Source: Pseudomonas viridiflava
Lineage (GTDB): Bacteria > Pseudomonadota > Gammaproteobacteria > Pseudomonadales > Pseudomonadaceae
Direction of reading: 5' to 3'
Length of the DNA: 64,000 nucleotides
NCBI RefSeq assembly: GCF_900591205.1
Contig: NZ_UUPU01000001.1
Span: 682,001 to 746,000 of the forward strand
Shown: piece after piece, positions 33,980-42,850 of the stretch
Layout: every line of letters begins with the position of its first letter
Numbering within the stretch: position 1 is the first letter of the stretch
Program-made: the position numbers and the translations under genes
Notes under the pieces: model-generated
Seen by the model: the letters and a program-made list of their open reading frames with translations, nothing else
Told to the model about the DNA's origin: nothing
Databases searched by the model: none

Positions 33980-35079
33980 GCCTTGGCCGCCTTGCGCCGG
34001 ACTGTCCACAGATAAACCCCGCTGCCCAGCACGATGATGGTCAGCACATCCAGCACCGCCCAGAGGATTTTCATCGGCATGCCGCCGTAATCGCCAAAGT
34101 GCAACGGCTGGGACATGCCCATGGCGTCCATGTACCACGGCCGTTCGGCGATGGCGGTGACGGCCAGGGTGGCGGCGTCGATCAACACCGGCGTGAGCAG
34201 GTGCGAGGTCAGGTGGGTGCTGCCCTTCATGAACACCGCGTAATGGTGCTCGCTGGAAAACCGCGTACCGGGGAAGGCGATAAAGTCCGGCTGCATGCCG
34301 GGTGCGGCCGTGGCGGCGATGTTCAGCAACTCGGTGGCGGGTGCGCGTTGGGTCAGCGGCGGCGCATTTTTGTACGGTTCGATCATCGCGCTGAGGCTGT
34401 CCTGGCGCCAGGCGGCGATGATCAGGTCGGCGCAGGCACTGATCACCCCGGTCACGCCCACCACCAGCGCCCAGGTCAGGGTCACCACGCCGATCAGGTT
34501 ATGCAGGTCGAGCCAGCGCAGGCGGGTGGATTTGCCTTGGCGCACGGTGGCGAACTTCAAGCGACGCATAAACGGCAGGTACAGCACCGTGCCCGAGACA
34601 ATCGCCACCACAAACAGAATGCCCATGAACGCCAGCAGCAACTTGCCCGGCAGGCCGGCGAACATATCCACATGCAGGCGCAGCAGGAACAGCGTGAAGC
34701 CGCCATTCGCCGATGGCATCTCTACGGCATCCCCGGTGCGGGCATCGAGCATGAAGGTGTGAGACGAATTGGGTTCGGTGCCGGCCGTGGCGGCCATGAT
34801 CGCGATCACGCCGTTCTTGTCGTCTTCGTCCCAGGCCAGGTATTGCATGGCCTCGCCGGGGCGATGGGCCTGGGCCTTGGTGACCAATTGTTCCAGGTTG
34901 AGTTGGGGAGTATCGGCAGGCATCTGCGCCAGTTCAGGCTCGTTACCCAGCAGGTGGTCGATCTCGTGGTGAAACACCAGCGGCAGGCCGGTAAGGGCGA
35001 GCAGCAGCAGGAATACCGTGCAGATCAGGCTGGTCCAGGTGTGGATGAAGGACCAGCGGCGGATGGTTTTGCTTTTCAT
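33976..35079 (-). CDS. foxB: PepSY-associated membrane protein, FoxB-like ferrisiderophore reductase
   Basis: A 367-residue inner-membrane PepSY protein with four helices: residues about 10-35, 135-160, 185-215 and one near the C-terminus (IVLGSGVYLWTVRRK). His residues in HTWTS, FHHEIDHLLG and WLDLHNLIG could bind haem. FoxB of P. aeruginosa is proposed to reduce ferrisiderophores. I use the ATG at 35079, with GGAG five bases before; a GTG directly upstream is possible. It follows foxA with a hairpin between, so the assignment rests on locus order as well as family. Confidence 0.75.
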   Translation of the reverse strand: MKSKTIRRWSFIHTWTSLICTVFLLLLALTGLPLVFHHEIDHLLGNEPELAQMPADTPQLNLEQLVTKAQAHRPGEAMQYLAWDEDDKNGVIAIMAATAGTEPNSSHTFMLDARTGDAVEMPSANGGFTLFLLRLHVDMFAGLPGKLLLAFMGILFVVAIVSGTVLYLPFMRRLKFATVRQGKSTRLRWLDLHNLIGVVTLTWALVVGVTGVISACADLIIAAWRQDSLSAMIEPYKNAPPLTQRAPATELLNIAATAAPGMQPDFIAFPGTRFSSEHHYAVFMKGSTHLTSHLLTPVLIDAATLAVTAIAERPWYMDAMGMSQPLHFGDYGGMPMKILWAVLDVLTIIVLGSGVYLWTVRRKAAKA

Positions 35080-35097
35080 CACGGCTCCAAAGGCAAA

Positions 35098-35120
35098 AGG
35101 GCCGCGGTTCAGGCGGCCCT
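35098..35120 (-). terminator. Hairpin between foxA and foxB
   Basis: On the minus strand GGGCCGC-CTGAACC-GCGGCCC followed by TTTTGCC. It can partly end the foxA transcript and lower foxB expression by attenuation. Confidence 0.65.
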
Positions 35121-35141
35121 TCGTAAGCGGTTTTTACCGTC

Positions 35142-37580
35142 TTAGAATTTGTAGTTCACGCTGGCGACCACGTTACGCTGGTCACCGTAGTAGCAGTAGA
35201 AACCGTCGCAGGTGGACAAGTAGTCCTTGTTGAAGATGTTCTTGGCGTCGACGGCCACGGTCACACCCTTCATGGAGCTGTTCACGCGGCCAAGGTCGTA
35301 GTGCACCGAGGCGTCGTACACGGTGTAGGAACCTACATGACCAAGGTCGGTGTTGGTGGCGTTGCCGTAAGTGTCGCCCACGTAGCGTACGCCCGCTCCA
35401 ACTCCGAAACCATCCAGCAGGCCGCTGCGCCAGGTGTAGTCGGCCCAGCCTGTGGCTTGGTTGCGTGGCAACTGATTCATACGATTGCCTTCCTCACCGG
35501 CTGCGCCCTTGGTGATTTCGCTGTCGTTATAGGTATAGGAACCCACCAGCTTCAGGCTTTCGGTAACGTCGGCACTGGCTTCCAGTTCCAAGCCGCGAAC
35601 GCGCACTTCACCGACTTGCCGGGTGATGCTGCCCTCGGTCACTGTGGAGTTCTGTTGGGTCAGGTCGAATACCGCCGCCGTAAACAGGGCTTTGGTGCCC
35701 GGCGGCTGATATTTGATTCCCGCCTCATACTGTTTGCCTTCTGTCGGTTTGAATGCACCGGTGGTCCCCACTTGGGTGCCGGAGCCTGCCTGGAATGATT
35801 CGGCATAGGACAAGTAAGGCGTGATGCCGTTATCGAACACATAGCTGAGTGCTGCGTTGCCACTGAAGTGTTTGTCGCGCTGGGTGTTAGTGGCGTCATT
35901 CGCGTTGTGGAACGTGGTGCCGGTATGTACCCAGTCTTCACGCCCGCCGAGCGTCAGACGCCAGTTGTCCAAGGCCATCTGGTCCTGAACGTACAGACCG
36001 GTTTGCTGGGTCTTCTGGGTATAGTCGTACATGGTGAAATACTGGACGTTGGAGAAGTCCTGTCCGTACACCGGACGATTGAAGTTGATGGTCGGCACGC
36101 CTGCCGAACCCCACAACCAGCGCGCATCGCTGGTGGAGCGCTGATGGTCGAGGCCCATTAACAGCGTGTGGCTCACAGCGCCTGTCTGGAAGTCGGCCTG
36201 GAAGTTGTTGTCGACGGCGAACTGGCCGATGTTTTCATCCACCTTACCGGCAGAGCGACTGACGTTGCCATCGGCGTCCACCGCGACCTCAGGACCATTC
36301 GGAAAGAACGCACCACCGGCGGTGATGCCTTGAAACGACAGGTCGTTCTTGGTGTAACGCAGGTTCTGATGGAACTGCCAGGTGTCGTTCAGGCGCGTTT
36401 CAAAGGCGTAGCCCAGCGCGTAGTAAGTGCGGTCGTAGAATTCCCAGTCCGGATCACCCAGGTTCTTGTGGTGGGAAATCTTGCCGGCCGGCGAGCTCAG
36501 TTTGGTGCCTTGCAACGGCAGGAACTGCCCAGTGATGCCGGTATCGTCGCGGGTGAACTGGGTCAGCAGCGTCAGCTTGGTGTCATCGTTGATATTCCAG
36601 GTCAGGCTTGGGGCAACGTTGTAGCGCTTGTCCGGGATGTGATCCACCGGGGTGTTGCTGTCACGCACCACGCCGCTGACGCGATAGAGAAACTGGCCTT
36701 CGTCGTCGATCTTGCCGGTGCTGTCGAAATTGATCTGCTTATGGTTATTGCTACCGGCCTGCACCTCGATTTCGTTAGAGCTTTCAGCCTGGGGGCGACG
36801 GCTGACCATATCCAGCAAGCCGCCGGGTGGGGTTTGTCCGTAAACCGACGACGCGGGGCCGCGCAGGACAGCAATACGCTCCAGGTTCCAGGTGTCGATC
36901 TTCGGTGTCGCGTAGTTGCCTTTGGGCAGTGGCAGGCCATCGAGGAATTGCGTTGGGACAAAACCGCGTACCAGCAGCCAGTCACTGCGCGAATCGGAGC
37001 CATAACCGGAGCTCTGCACGCCAGCGGTGTAGCGCAGCGCATCGTTGAGGTTAAGAACTGAGCGGTCTTCCATTTGTTTGCGCGTTATCACCGTGACCGA
37101 ACGAGGAAGTTCGGCAATCGGAGTATCAGTCTTGGTGCCGGCGGCTGTACGGGTTGCTACATAACCGTCCACCGGGCCCCATGCGCTTTCATAACTGCCC
37201 TGACCGGTGATATTGGTCACCGGCAGCGCCATCACGCCCTCCGGAACCGCCACCAGCGAATACGTCCCGGCACTGCTCTGCTCCAGCTGCAACCCCGTCC
37301 CACGCAACGCCTCACGCAGCGCGCCCGGTGGGTCGAACTGGCCCTGGACCGGTGCCGAGGTCTTGCCCGATGCCAGTGCCGGGTTGAGGGTCAGTGCCAA
37401 GCCGGCCTGGCTGGCGATCTGGTTCAGGGTGCTGGCCAGCGGCGCGGCGGGCAGGTTGTAGGCGCGCACGCTGGACGCCTGTTCGGCGGCGATCAGCGCG
37501 GTGCTGGCCAGCGGTGCGCTTAGGGCAATGGCCATGGCTAACAGGCTGGGGCGCAACAAGGTGTCTAGCGTGCGGGACAT
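35142..37580 (-). CDS. foxA: TonB-dependent siderophore receptor with STN domain, FoxA-like
   Basis: An 812-residue outer-membrane transducer. A signal peptide (about residues 1-32) is followed by an STN signalling domain (residues 40-115, ending YSLVAVPEG), the plug (ITRKQMEDRSVLNLNDALRY then LVRGF) and a 22-strand-type barrel ending in VNYKF with terminal Phe. The STN domain means it signals to the FoxR-like anti-sigma encoded upstream. Gene order foxI-foxR-foxA-foxB points to ferrioxamine, but ligand identity cannot be read from sequence alone. Confidence 0.8.
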   Translation of the reverse strand: MSRTLDTLLRPSLLAMAIALSAPLASTALIAAEQASSVRAYNLPAAPLASTLNQIASQAGLALTLNPALASGKTSAPVQGQFDPPGALREALRGTGLQLEQSSAGTYSLVAVPEGVMALPVTNITGQGSYESAWGPVDGYVATRTAAGTKTDTPIAELPRSVTVITRKQMEDRSVLNLNDALRYTAGVQSSGYGSDSRSDWLLVRGFVPTQFLDGLPLPKGNYATPKIDTWNLERIAVLRGPASSVYGQTPPGGLLDMVSRRPQAESSNEIEVQAGSNNHKQINFDSTGKIDDEGQFLYRVSGVVRDSNTPVDHIPDKRYNVAPSLTWNINDDTKLTLLTQFTRDDTGITGQFLPLQGTKLSSPAGKISHHKNLGDPDWEFYDRTYYALGYAFETRLNDTWQFHQNLRYTKNDLSFQGITAGGAFFPNGPEVAVDADGNVSRSAGKVDENIGQFAVDNNFQADFQTGAVSHTLLMGLDHQRSTSDARWLWGSAGVPTINFNRPVYGQDFSNVQYFTMYDYTQKTQQTGLYVQDQMALDNWRLTLGGREDWVHTGTTFHNANDATNTQRDKHFSGNAALSYVFDNGITPYLSYAESFQAGSGTQVGTTGAFKPTEGKQYEAGIKYQPPGTKALFTAAVFDLTQQNSTVTEGSITRQVGEVRVRGLELEASADVTESLKLVGSYTYNDSEITKGAAGEEGNRMNQLPRNQATGWADYTWRSGLLDGFGVGAGVRYVGDTYGNATNTDLGHVGSYTVYDASVHYDLGRVNSSMKGVTVAVDAKNIFNKDYLSTCDGFYCYYGDQRNVVASVNYKF

Positions 37581-37686
37581 AGGGCGGCTCCTGAATGGAA
37601 GTAATTCGCAATTGCCTATGTGCCGAGCGAGATTGGAAAAGTGATAGGGCCGGATGAAAATATTTTTTCCGGGGTGTTCCTGAGTG

Positions 37687-37763
37687 CCTCTTCGCGGGCA
37701 AGCCAGCTCCCACAGTTTGGTGTGTGAACACGGTCAAATGTGGGCGCTGGCTTGCCTGCGATA
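37687..37763. repeat. REP doublet between foxR and foxA (spacer type)
   Basis: TTCGCGGGCAAGCCAGCTCC, spacer TTTGGTGTGTGAACACGG, then TGTGGGCGCTGGCTTGCCTG. It lies inside the siderophore locus, between the regulators and the receptor. Confidence 0.88.
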
Positions 37764-37787
37764 ACAATCGCCCAAGCACCACAAAAC

Positions 37788-38756
37788 CTAAGGCTTGGCG
37801 CTGACCGTCACCCACCAGGGTGTGTGCTGCTCGATCTGCACCGGCAGGGTCGGCAGCAGGGCGTTGAGCGCAAGCGTGGTGTTATGCAGCGGGAAGCTGC
37901 CGGTAATGCGCAGGTCAGCCACCTGTTTATCCACACCCAAATAGCCGGTGCGGTAGCGGCCGAGTTCCGCCACCACGTCGCCCAGGCGGGCGTTGTCGAC
38001 CACCAACATGCCGCGCGTCCAGGCGTCGGTGGCCGGGGTGACGGCAAGCACAGGGCCGAGGCCGTCGCTGCGCATCAGCACTTGCTGGCCTTGCTTGAAG
38101 ATCTGTTCCTGGTGCAGCGCCTCGGGCTGGGCGCCCACCGCCGATTGCAGCACGCTCAAGCGCGTGGCGTGGTCTTCACGCTTGACGATAAACCGCGTAC
38201 CCAGCGCTCGCAGGCTGCCATCGGGGGTTTGCACATAGAACGGGCGCGCATCGTTGTGGCCGGTCTCTACGAGGATTTCGCCTGCCTGCAACACGATCAG
38301 CCGGCGTTTTTCATCGAAACGCACATCAATGGCACTGTGGGTATTGAGGTTGATCAACGTGCCATCCGCCAGCTTCAGCGTGCGTTGCTCGCCGGTAGCG
38401 GTGCGTTGATCGGCCAGCCAGTAGTGGATCGGCAGGTAGCGCTCGCCGGCAAACAACGCCAGGCCAATTACCAGCGCGATACTCGCCAGGCCGCTGCCCA
38501 GTTTGCGCACACGCTGGCGAATGCCTTCGCGGGACTGCAACAACGCCGCACGCGCCGGGCCCGAGGCCACGCTGAAACGCTGGTCGAGCATGCCTAACTG
38601 GCGCCATGCGCGGGCGTGCTCTTCGTTGCTGGCCAGCCATTTGCCGAATTCTTCGCGCTCTACCGCGCTGCCGTCGCCCGAATCCAGCGACAACTGCCAG
38701 GCAATCGCCGCATCCAGCACACGGGCCGACACCGGCTTGGAACTGATCACCGTCAT
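37788..38756 (-). CDS. foxR: FecR-type anti-sigma factor, FoxR-like
   Basis: A 322-residue cell-surface-signalling regulator. The N-terminal cytoplasmic part (residues 1-85) has AIAWQLSLDSGDGSAVEREEFGKWLASNEEHARAW, typical of FecR proteins. One membrane helix lies at about residues 88-106. The periplasmic FecR domain has YWLADQRTATGEQRTLKLADGTLINLNTHSAIDVRF, and the end has an STN-like receptor-contact domain. The ATG at 38756 overlaps the stop of the sigma gene by four bases. Confidence 0.88.
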   Translation of the reverse strand: MTVISSKPVSARVLDAAIAWQLSLDSGDGSAVEREEFGKWLASNEEHARAWRQLGMLDQRFSVASGPARAALLQSREGIRQRVRKLGSGLASIALVIGLALFAGERYLPIHYWLADQRTATGEQRTLKLADGTLINLNTHSAIDVRFDEKRRLIVLQAGEILVETGHNDARPFYVQTPDGSLRALGTRFIVKREDHATRLSVLQSAVGAQPEALHQEQIFKQGQQVLMRSDGLGPVLAVTPATDAWTRGMLVVDNARLGDVVAELGRYRTGYLGVDKQVADLRITGSFPLHNTTLALNALLPTLPVQIEQHTPWWVTVSAKP

Positions 38757-39271
38757 AGCGGCTCGCCATACAGGGCGATGTAACACTGGCGAATGCCCTG
38801 CGCCAGGTACTGCCGCACGCGTGGCACGGACACGCCCAGGCGCTGTGCGATTTGCGCGTGGCCCAGGCCGTCGAGGCGGTTATAGAGAAACGCGGCGCGG
38901 GCCTTGCTCGACAGTTTGCCGAGCAGGCGGTCGATGGCCTTGAGGTCTTCGAGGATCAGTTGCTGTTCTTCCGGCGACGGGTGTTCGCTCTCCGGGATCA
39001 GCATCAGTTCAGTGAGGTACGCCTGTTCCAGGGCGGCGCGGCGGAAGTAATCGAACAGCAAGCCTTTAGCGATTGCCACCAGAAACGCCCGTGGCTCGCG
39101 AGGTTCGCGCAGCTCATCACGGCCCAGCAGCCGCATGAAGGTGTCCTGGCTCAGGTCTTCGGCGCGGCTCGGGCAGGCCACATTGCGCCGCAGCCAGGCC
39201 AACAGCCAGCCGCGATGGTCGCGATACAACGCACCAACAAGCTCACTGTGTGGGTTCTGGACCGACGACAA
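38753..39271 (-). CDS. foxI: FecI-type ECF sigma factor, FoxI-like
   Basis: A 172-residue iron-starvation sigma factor. Region 2 has LYRDHRGWLLAWLRRNVACPSRAEDLSQDTFMRLL. Region 4 has SSKARAAFLYNRLDGLGHAQIAQRLGVSVPRVRQYLAQGIRQCY, both typical of FecI proteins. It is the first gene of the locus, with a Fur-type box about 30 bases upstream. It would activate the receptor gene when FoxA signals through FoxR. Confidence 0.9.
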   Translation of the reverse strand: MSSVQNPHSELVGALYRDHRGWLLAWLRRNVACPSRAEDLSQDTFMRLLGRDELREPREPRAFLVAIAKGLLFDYFRRAALEQAYLTELMLIPESEHPSPEEQQLILEDLKAIDRLLGKLSSKARAAFLYNRLDGLGHAQIAQRLGVSVPRVRQYLAQGIRQCYIALYGEPL

Positions 39272-39296
39272 GGCATCACCGAATAAAAGTTTAAAC

Positions 39297-39315
39297 TAAC
39301 GAGAATTATTCGCGA
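39297..39315 (-). promoter_or_regulatory. Fur box upstream of the foxI-like gene
   Basis: On the minus strand the core GCGAATAATTCTCGTTA matches the A/T-rich Fur pattern (NAT-A-AT repeats) well. Position just upstream of a FecI-type sigma gene makes iron control very likely. Confidence 0.7.
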
Positions 39316-39366
39316 TTGTGTCAGAGGGCGGGAATGGGCGCAATTGGCGTCTGTCGGGAGATGACA

Positions 39367-40074
39367 TTAAAACGATGGCGCTTGTTTACGCCGTTTCCAT
39401 TGGCTCAAACGCTCCTGCAACGCCTGAGGCGTGTCGATTTGCTGGCGGCGCGCACGGCTGAACAGGATCAGCATCAGCTCTGCCGTGGCCAGGGCATCGG
39501 CGCTGGCGTGATGGCGCTCGCCCACTTGCAGGTTGAAGTGGTTGATCCAGTCGTCCAGCCCGGCCTCGCGGATATGCGCCTCCGGGCACACCAGCGGGGC
39601 GATCTCGGCAACATCAAGAAACGGATGGGTCAAGCGATAACCCAGGCTGTCCTTGAGCGCCCGACACAGCATGTGTTGATCGAACGGCGCATGAAACGCC
39701 AGCAGCGGGCTGTCGCCGACAAACGCCATAAAGTCCAGCAAAGCCTCGGCCGGGTCGCTGCCGGCGGCGATCGCGCTGGGGCCCAGGCCGTGGATCAGCA
39801 CGCTGGGGCTGAGTTTGGTTTCGGCGCGGTGCAGGGTGCGTTCGAACAGCTGGGAGAAGTCCACCGCGCCATCCTCGATCACCACTGCGCCGATGGACAG
39901 CACTTGGTCGCGGTTGAGGTTCAGGCCGCTGGTTTCCAGGTCCACCACCACCCAGCGCTGGCTTTGCAACGGCCCGTCACCCAATACCGCAGGCTTGGGC
40001 AGTTGCTCCAGACGCCGTTGTTGCGTGGCGTCGAGCCCCGGCTTGGCCGCACGCAGCCAGCCGAACAGGCTCAC
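39367..40074 (-). CDS. DEDDh 3'-5' exonuclease (DnaQ-like)
   Basis: A 235-residue exonuclease of the DNA polymerase III epsilon superfamily. ExoI is VVVDLETSG (D45, E47), ExoII is LAFHAPFDQHML and ExoIII is HHASADALATAEL, together giving the DEDDh set. It starts within the stop of the DUF294 gene (four-base overlap). The consistent pairing with a CBS/nucleotidyltransferase protein in Pseudomonas suggests a joint role in nucleotide signalling or repair, which is unproven. Confidence 0.9.
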   Translation of the reverse strand: MSLFGWLRAAKPGLDATQQRRLEQLPKPAVLGDGPLQSQRWVVVDLETSGLNLNRDQVLSIGAVVIEDGAVDFSQLFERTLHRAETKLSPSVLIHGLGPSAIAAGSDPAEALLDFMAFVGDSPLLAFHAPFDQHMLCRALKDSLGYRLTHPFLDVAEIAPLVCPEAHIREAGLDDWINHFNLQVGERHHASADALATAELMLILFSRARRQQIDTPQALQERLSQWKRRKQAPSF

Positions 40075-42032
40075 AGCTGATACCGCAAGGTCAGGCTGCT
40101 TTGCAGGCGCTGGGCCTGGCGCAGTGATTCACGCAGGATGCGCCGGTCCAGATGGTTGAGGCTGTCGGGGTCGACGCGGTTGGAATACGCCTGGTTTTCG
40201 CGGGTCTGCAACTGATGCTGCTGCATGCGGGTCTGCTGGATAAAGTGGTAAGCCTCTTCATAGGCGGCACCGTCCAGCGGCTCGATGACTTCCTTGACCA
40301 CCAGCTGGCGCAGGCGCTCAAGGGTGTTGTTGGCATGGATGCCATTGGCCAGCGCCAGCAACCGTGCACCATCCACAAACGGCGTCAGGCCCTGCACCTT
40401 GAGGTCGAGGGTGGCCTTCTCGCCGCCCTTGCGCGTCAGCACAAATTCGCGAAAACGCCCTACCGGCGGGCGCTGGCGCAAGGCGTTCTCGGCCAGCATG
40501 CGCTGGAACAGCCGGTTATCCCCGACCTGGTCGAGAATCCCCTGGCGCAGTTGCTCGCAGCCACGTTCATCGCCCCACACCACGCGCAGGTCGAAGTAGA
40601 TGCTTGAACCCAACAGGTTTTCCGGCGTTGCCTCGCGGATAAACGCCCCGAAACGCCGCGACCACTCGGCCCGTGACAGGCACAGCTCGGGGTTGCCGGC
40701 CATGATATTGCCCTTGCACAGGCTGAAGCCGCACAACGCCAGGCTCTGGTTGATCTGCTGGGCCAGGGGCAGCAAACGCCCACGGATCATCGCGGCTTCG
40801 ACGGCGTCCTTGGCGTCGAACAAAATGCCGTTGTCCTGATCGGTAAACAGCGTTTGCTCACGCCGGCCTTCGCTGCCGAAACACAGCCAACTGAACGGCA
40901 CGCCCGGGTCGCCTTTTTCGGCGAGGGTCAGCTCGATCACCCGGCACACCGTGTGGTCGTTGAGCAGCGTAATAATGTGAGTGATCTGGGTCGACGACGC
41001 GCCATGGGCGAGCATGCGCTCCACCAACTGGCCGATCTCGCCGCGCATCGCCACCAGGTTTTCCACCCGGGGCGCATTGCGGATGGTGCGGGCCAAGTGC
41101 ACCAGGTCAACCCGTTGCAGGGAAAACAGGTCGCGCTCGGACACCACGCCACACAAGCGCTGGTCTTTGACCAGGCAGACGTGGGCGATATGCCGCTCGG
41201 TCATGGCGATGGCGGCGTCAAAGGCGCTGTGGTCCGGGGTCAGGAAGAACGGCGCCTGGGTCATATGGCCGTCGATGCCCTGGCTGAAATCGCCGGTGCC
41301 GTCCGCCACCACTTGGCGCAGGTCACGCAGGGTGAAAATCCCCAGCGGCGCCTTATGCTCGTCGACAATCACAATGCTGCCGACCTGCTGCTCGTGCATC
41401 AGCGTCACCGCCTCGCGCAGCGGTGTTTGCGGGCTGCACGTGACCGGGTGGCGCATGGCCAATTCACCCAGGCGAGTGTTCAGGGAGTATTGAGTGCCGA
41501 GGGTTTCCACGGCTTTTTGCTGCACTTGCTGGTTGACCTGGTCCAGCAGGCTGCTGACGCCACGCAGGGCAAAGTCGCGAAACGGGCTGGACAGCGCGAA
41601 CAACTTGATAAAGGCCGGCTTGTTCAGCTGCAGGCAGAAGGTATCTTCGGCGGCCTTGTGCTCGGTGCGTGTCGCCCGTTCACCCAATAGCGCCGCAAGG
41701 GGGAAGCATTCGCCGGTGGTGATTTCGAAGGTGGTTTGGGTTGAATCCGGCCGCTCACCCACCACGCGGCCCTGCTTGACGATGTAAAAGTGCTCGACCG
41801 GCCCGCCCGACGGCTTGAGGATGCTGTCGCCGGGGCCGAAGAAGCGCAGTTGGCACTGCTCCACCAGAAACGCCAAGTGCGCGTGTTCCATCTGGTTGAA
41901 CGGCGGGAAGCGTTGCAGAAACTGCAGGGTGCCGTGAATGTTCTGCAATACGGCGGTTTTCCCCGCCTGGGCGAAGGCATCAGCTTTACTCATAACAGTG
42001 ACCGCATTTTTGTTGTCTTTATCGTCCTGCAT
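40071..42032 (-). CDS. cNMP-binding/CBS/DUF294 nucleotidyltransferase-like signalling protein
   Basis: A 653-residue soluble multidomain protein. Residues about 35-150 are a cyclic-nucleotide-binding-type beta barrel (FFGPGDSILKPSGGPVEHFYIVKQGRV). Residues about 190-320 are a pair of CBS motifs. Residues about 340-470 are a DUF294 putative nucleotidyltransferase with SEGRREQTLFTDQDNGILF (G-S-x-G-R-x-E and D-x-D). The rest is the DUF294 C-terminal domain. AGGAG lies seven bases before the ATG at 42032. It is probably a nucleotide-sensing protein; the target is not known. Confidence 0.88.
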   Translation of the reverse strand: MQDDKDNKNAVTVMSKADAFAQAGKTAVLQNIHGTLQFLQRFPPFNQMEHAHLAFLVEQCQLRFFGPGDSILKPSGGPVEHFYIVKQGRVVGERPDSTQTTFEITTGECFPLAALLGERATRTEHKAAEDTFCLQLNKPAFIKLFALSSPFRDFALRGVSSLLDQVNQQVQQKAVETLGTQYSLNTRLGELAMRHPVTCSPQTPLREAVTLMHEQQVGSIVIVDEHKAPLGIFTLRDLRQVVADGTGDFSQGIDGHMTQAPFFLTPDHSAFDAAIAMTERHIAHVCLVKDQRLCGVVSERDLFSLQRVDLVHLARTIRNAPRVENLVAMRGEIGQLVERMLAHGASSTQITHIITLLNDHTVCRVIELTLAEKGDPGVPFSWLCFGSEGRREQTLFTDQDNGILFDAKDAVEAAMIRGRLLPLAQQINQSLALCGFSLCKGNIMAGNPELCLSRAEWSRRFGAFIREATPENLLGSSIYFDLRVVWGDERGCEQLRQGILDQVGDNRLFQRMLAENALRQRPPVGRFREFVLTRKGGEKATLDLKVQGLTPFVDGARLLALANGIHANNTLERLRQLVVKEVIEPLDGAAYEEAYHFIQQTRMQQHQLQTRENQAYSNRVDPDSLNHLDRRILRESLRQAQRLQSSLTLRYQL

Positions 42033-42218
42033 GGTCGACTCCTGAGCGGCGGGTGCCCATTGGACGTAAGTCTAGGTCGATGAAAACGCCGCAAAACTAA
42101 GGAAAAACCTTACATGACTATCGTCCAAACCCCGTAGAACGCCCACTAGTCAAACTTTCCGACGAAGTGCACATTGTTAGCCCTTCCGCAGATGTCTGAC
42201 GAGTGTGCTGGGAGATTG

Positions 42219-42686
42219 ATGAGAACTGCTGAGAACCGTATGTCCGACCACGATATTTTGAGTGATGCCGAGCGCGAGGCGCTGAGCGCCGTGATGCTGG
42301 AACCTGATTTACCGCCACAACGCGTGTTGATTGTTGACGACGACAAGGACGCGCGTGAACTGCTGGCGGAGATCCTGGGGCTGGACGGTATTCGCTGCAT
42401 GACCGCCGACAGCGGCAAGTCAGCCTGGGAGTTGTTGAGCTCCAGCAGTTCCATCGGTTTGCTGATCACCGACCTGCGCATGGCACCGAGCAATGGCTTG
42501 GAGCTGATCCGAAAAGTACGCGGCTCCACTCGGGCGGCGCTGCCGATCATCATCATGTCGGGGGACGCCGAAGCGCCGGATGTGATTGATGCGATGCATT
42601 TGAGCGTGGTGGACTTTTTGCTCAAACCGATTGATAGCGTGAAGCTGGCGAAGATGGTGAAGCGCGAATTGGGGATGGCTTCCTGA
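42219..42686 (+). CDS. Single-domain response regulator
   Basis: A 155-residue receiver with an N-terminal extension of about 33 residues and no output domain. The acidic pocket D40-D41, phosphoacceptor D85 (LLITDLRMAP) and K136 (FLLKPID) are all present. GGGAG precedes the ATG at 42219; the ATG at 42240 (MSDHDILSD) is an alternative with a weak site. No histidine kinase is adjacent, so the partner is unknown. It is divergent from the cNMP/CBS gene. Confidence 0.85.
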   Translation: MRTAENRMSDHDILSDAEREALSAVMLEPDLPPQRVLIVDDDKDARELLAEILGLDGIRCMTADSGKSAWELLSSSSSIGLLITDLRMAPSNGLELIRKVRGSTRAALPIIIMSGDAEAPDVIDAMHLSVVDFLLKPIDSVKLAKMVKRELGMAS

Positions 42687-42705
42687 TCTTGCAGTGATTG
42701 GGCTG

Positions 42706-42788
42706 GCGCTATCGCAGGCAAGCCAGCTCCCACAGTTTGATTTGTGAACGCGGTCAAATGTGGGAGCTGGCTTGCCTGCGATGCGGCC
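42706..42788. repeat. REP doublet after the response regulator (spacer type)
   Basis: ATCGCAGGCAAGCCAGCTCC, spacer TTTGATTTGTGAACGCGG, then TGTGGGAGCTGGCTTGCCTG. Confidence 0.9.
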
Positions 42789-42814
42789 CACTCGGTTTCC
42801 AGATAGCCCCAAGT

Positions 42815-42847
42815 AAAAAAGCCCTGATCTCTCGACCAGGGCTTTTT
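42815..42847. terminator. Terminator of glcB
   Basis: AAAAAAGCCCTG-N9-CCAGGGCTTTTT: an intrinsic terminator with A- and T-tracts on both sides, starting four bases after the glcB stop on the minus strand. It may also stop the converging response-regulator transcript. Confidence 0.9.
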
Positions 42848-42850
42848 CAT

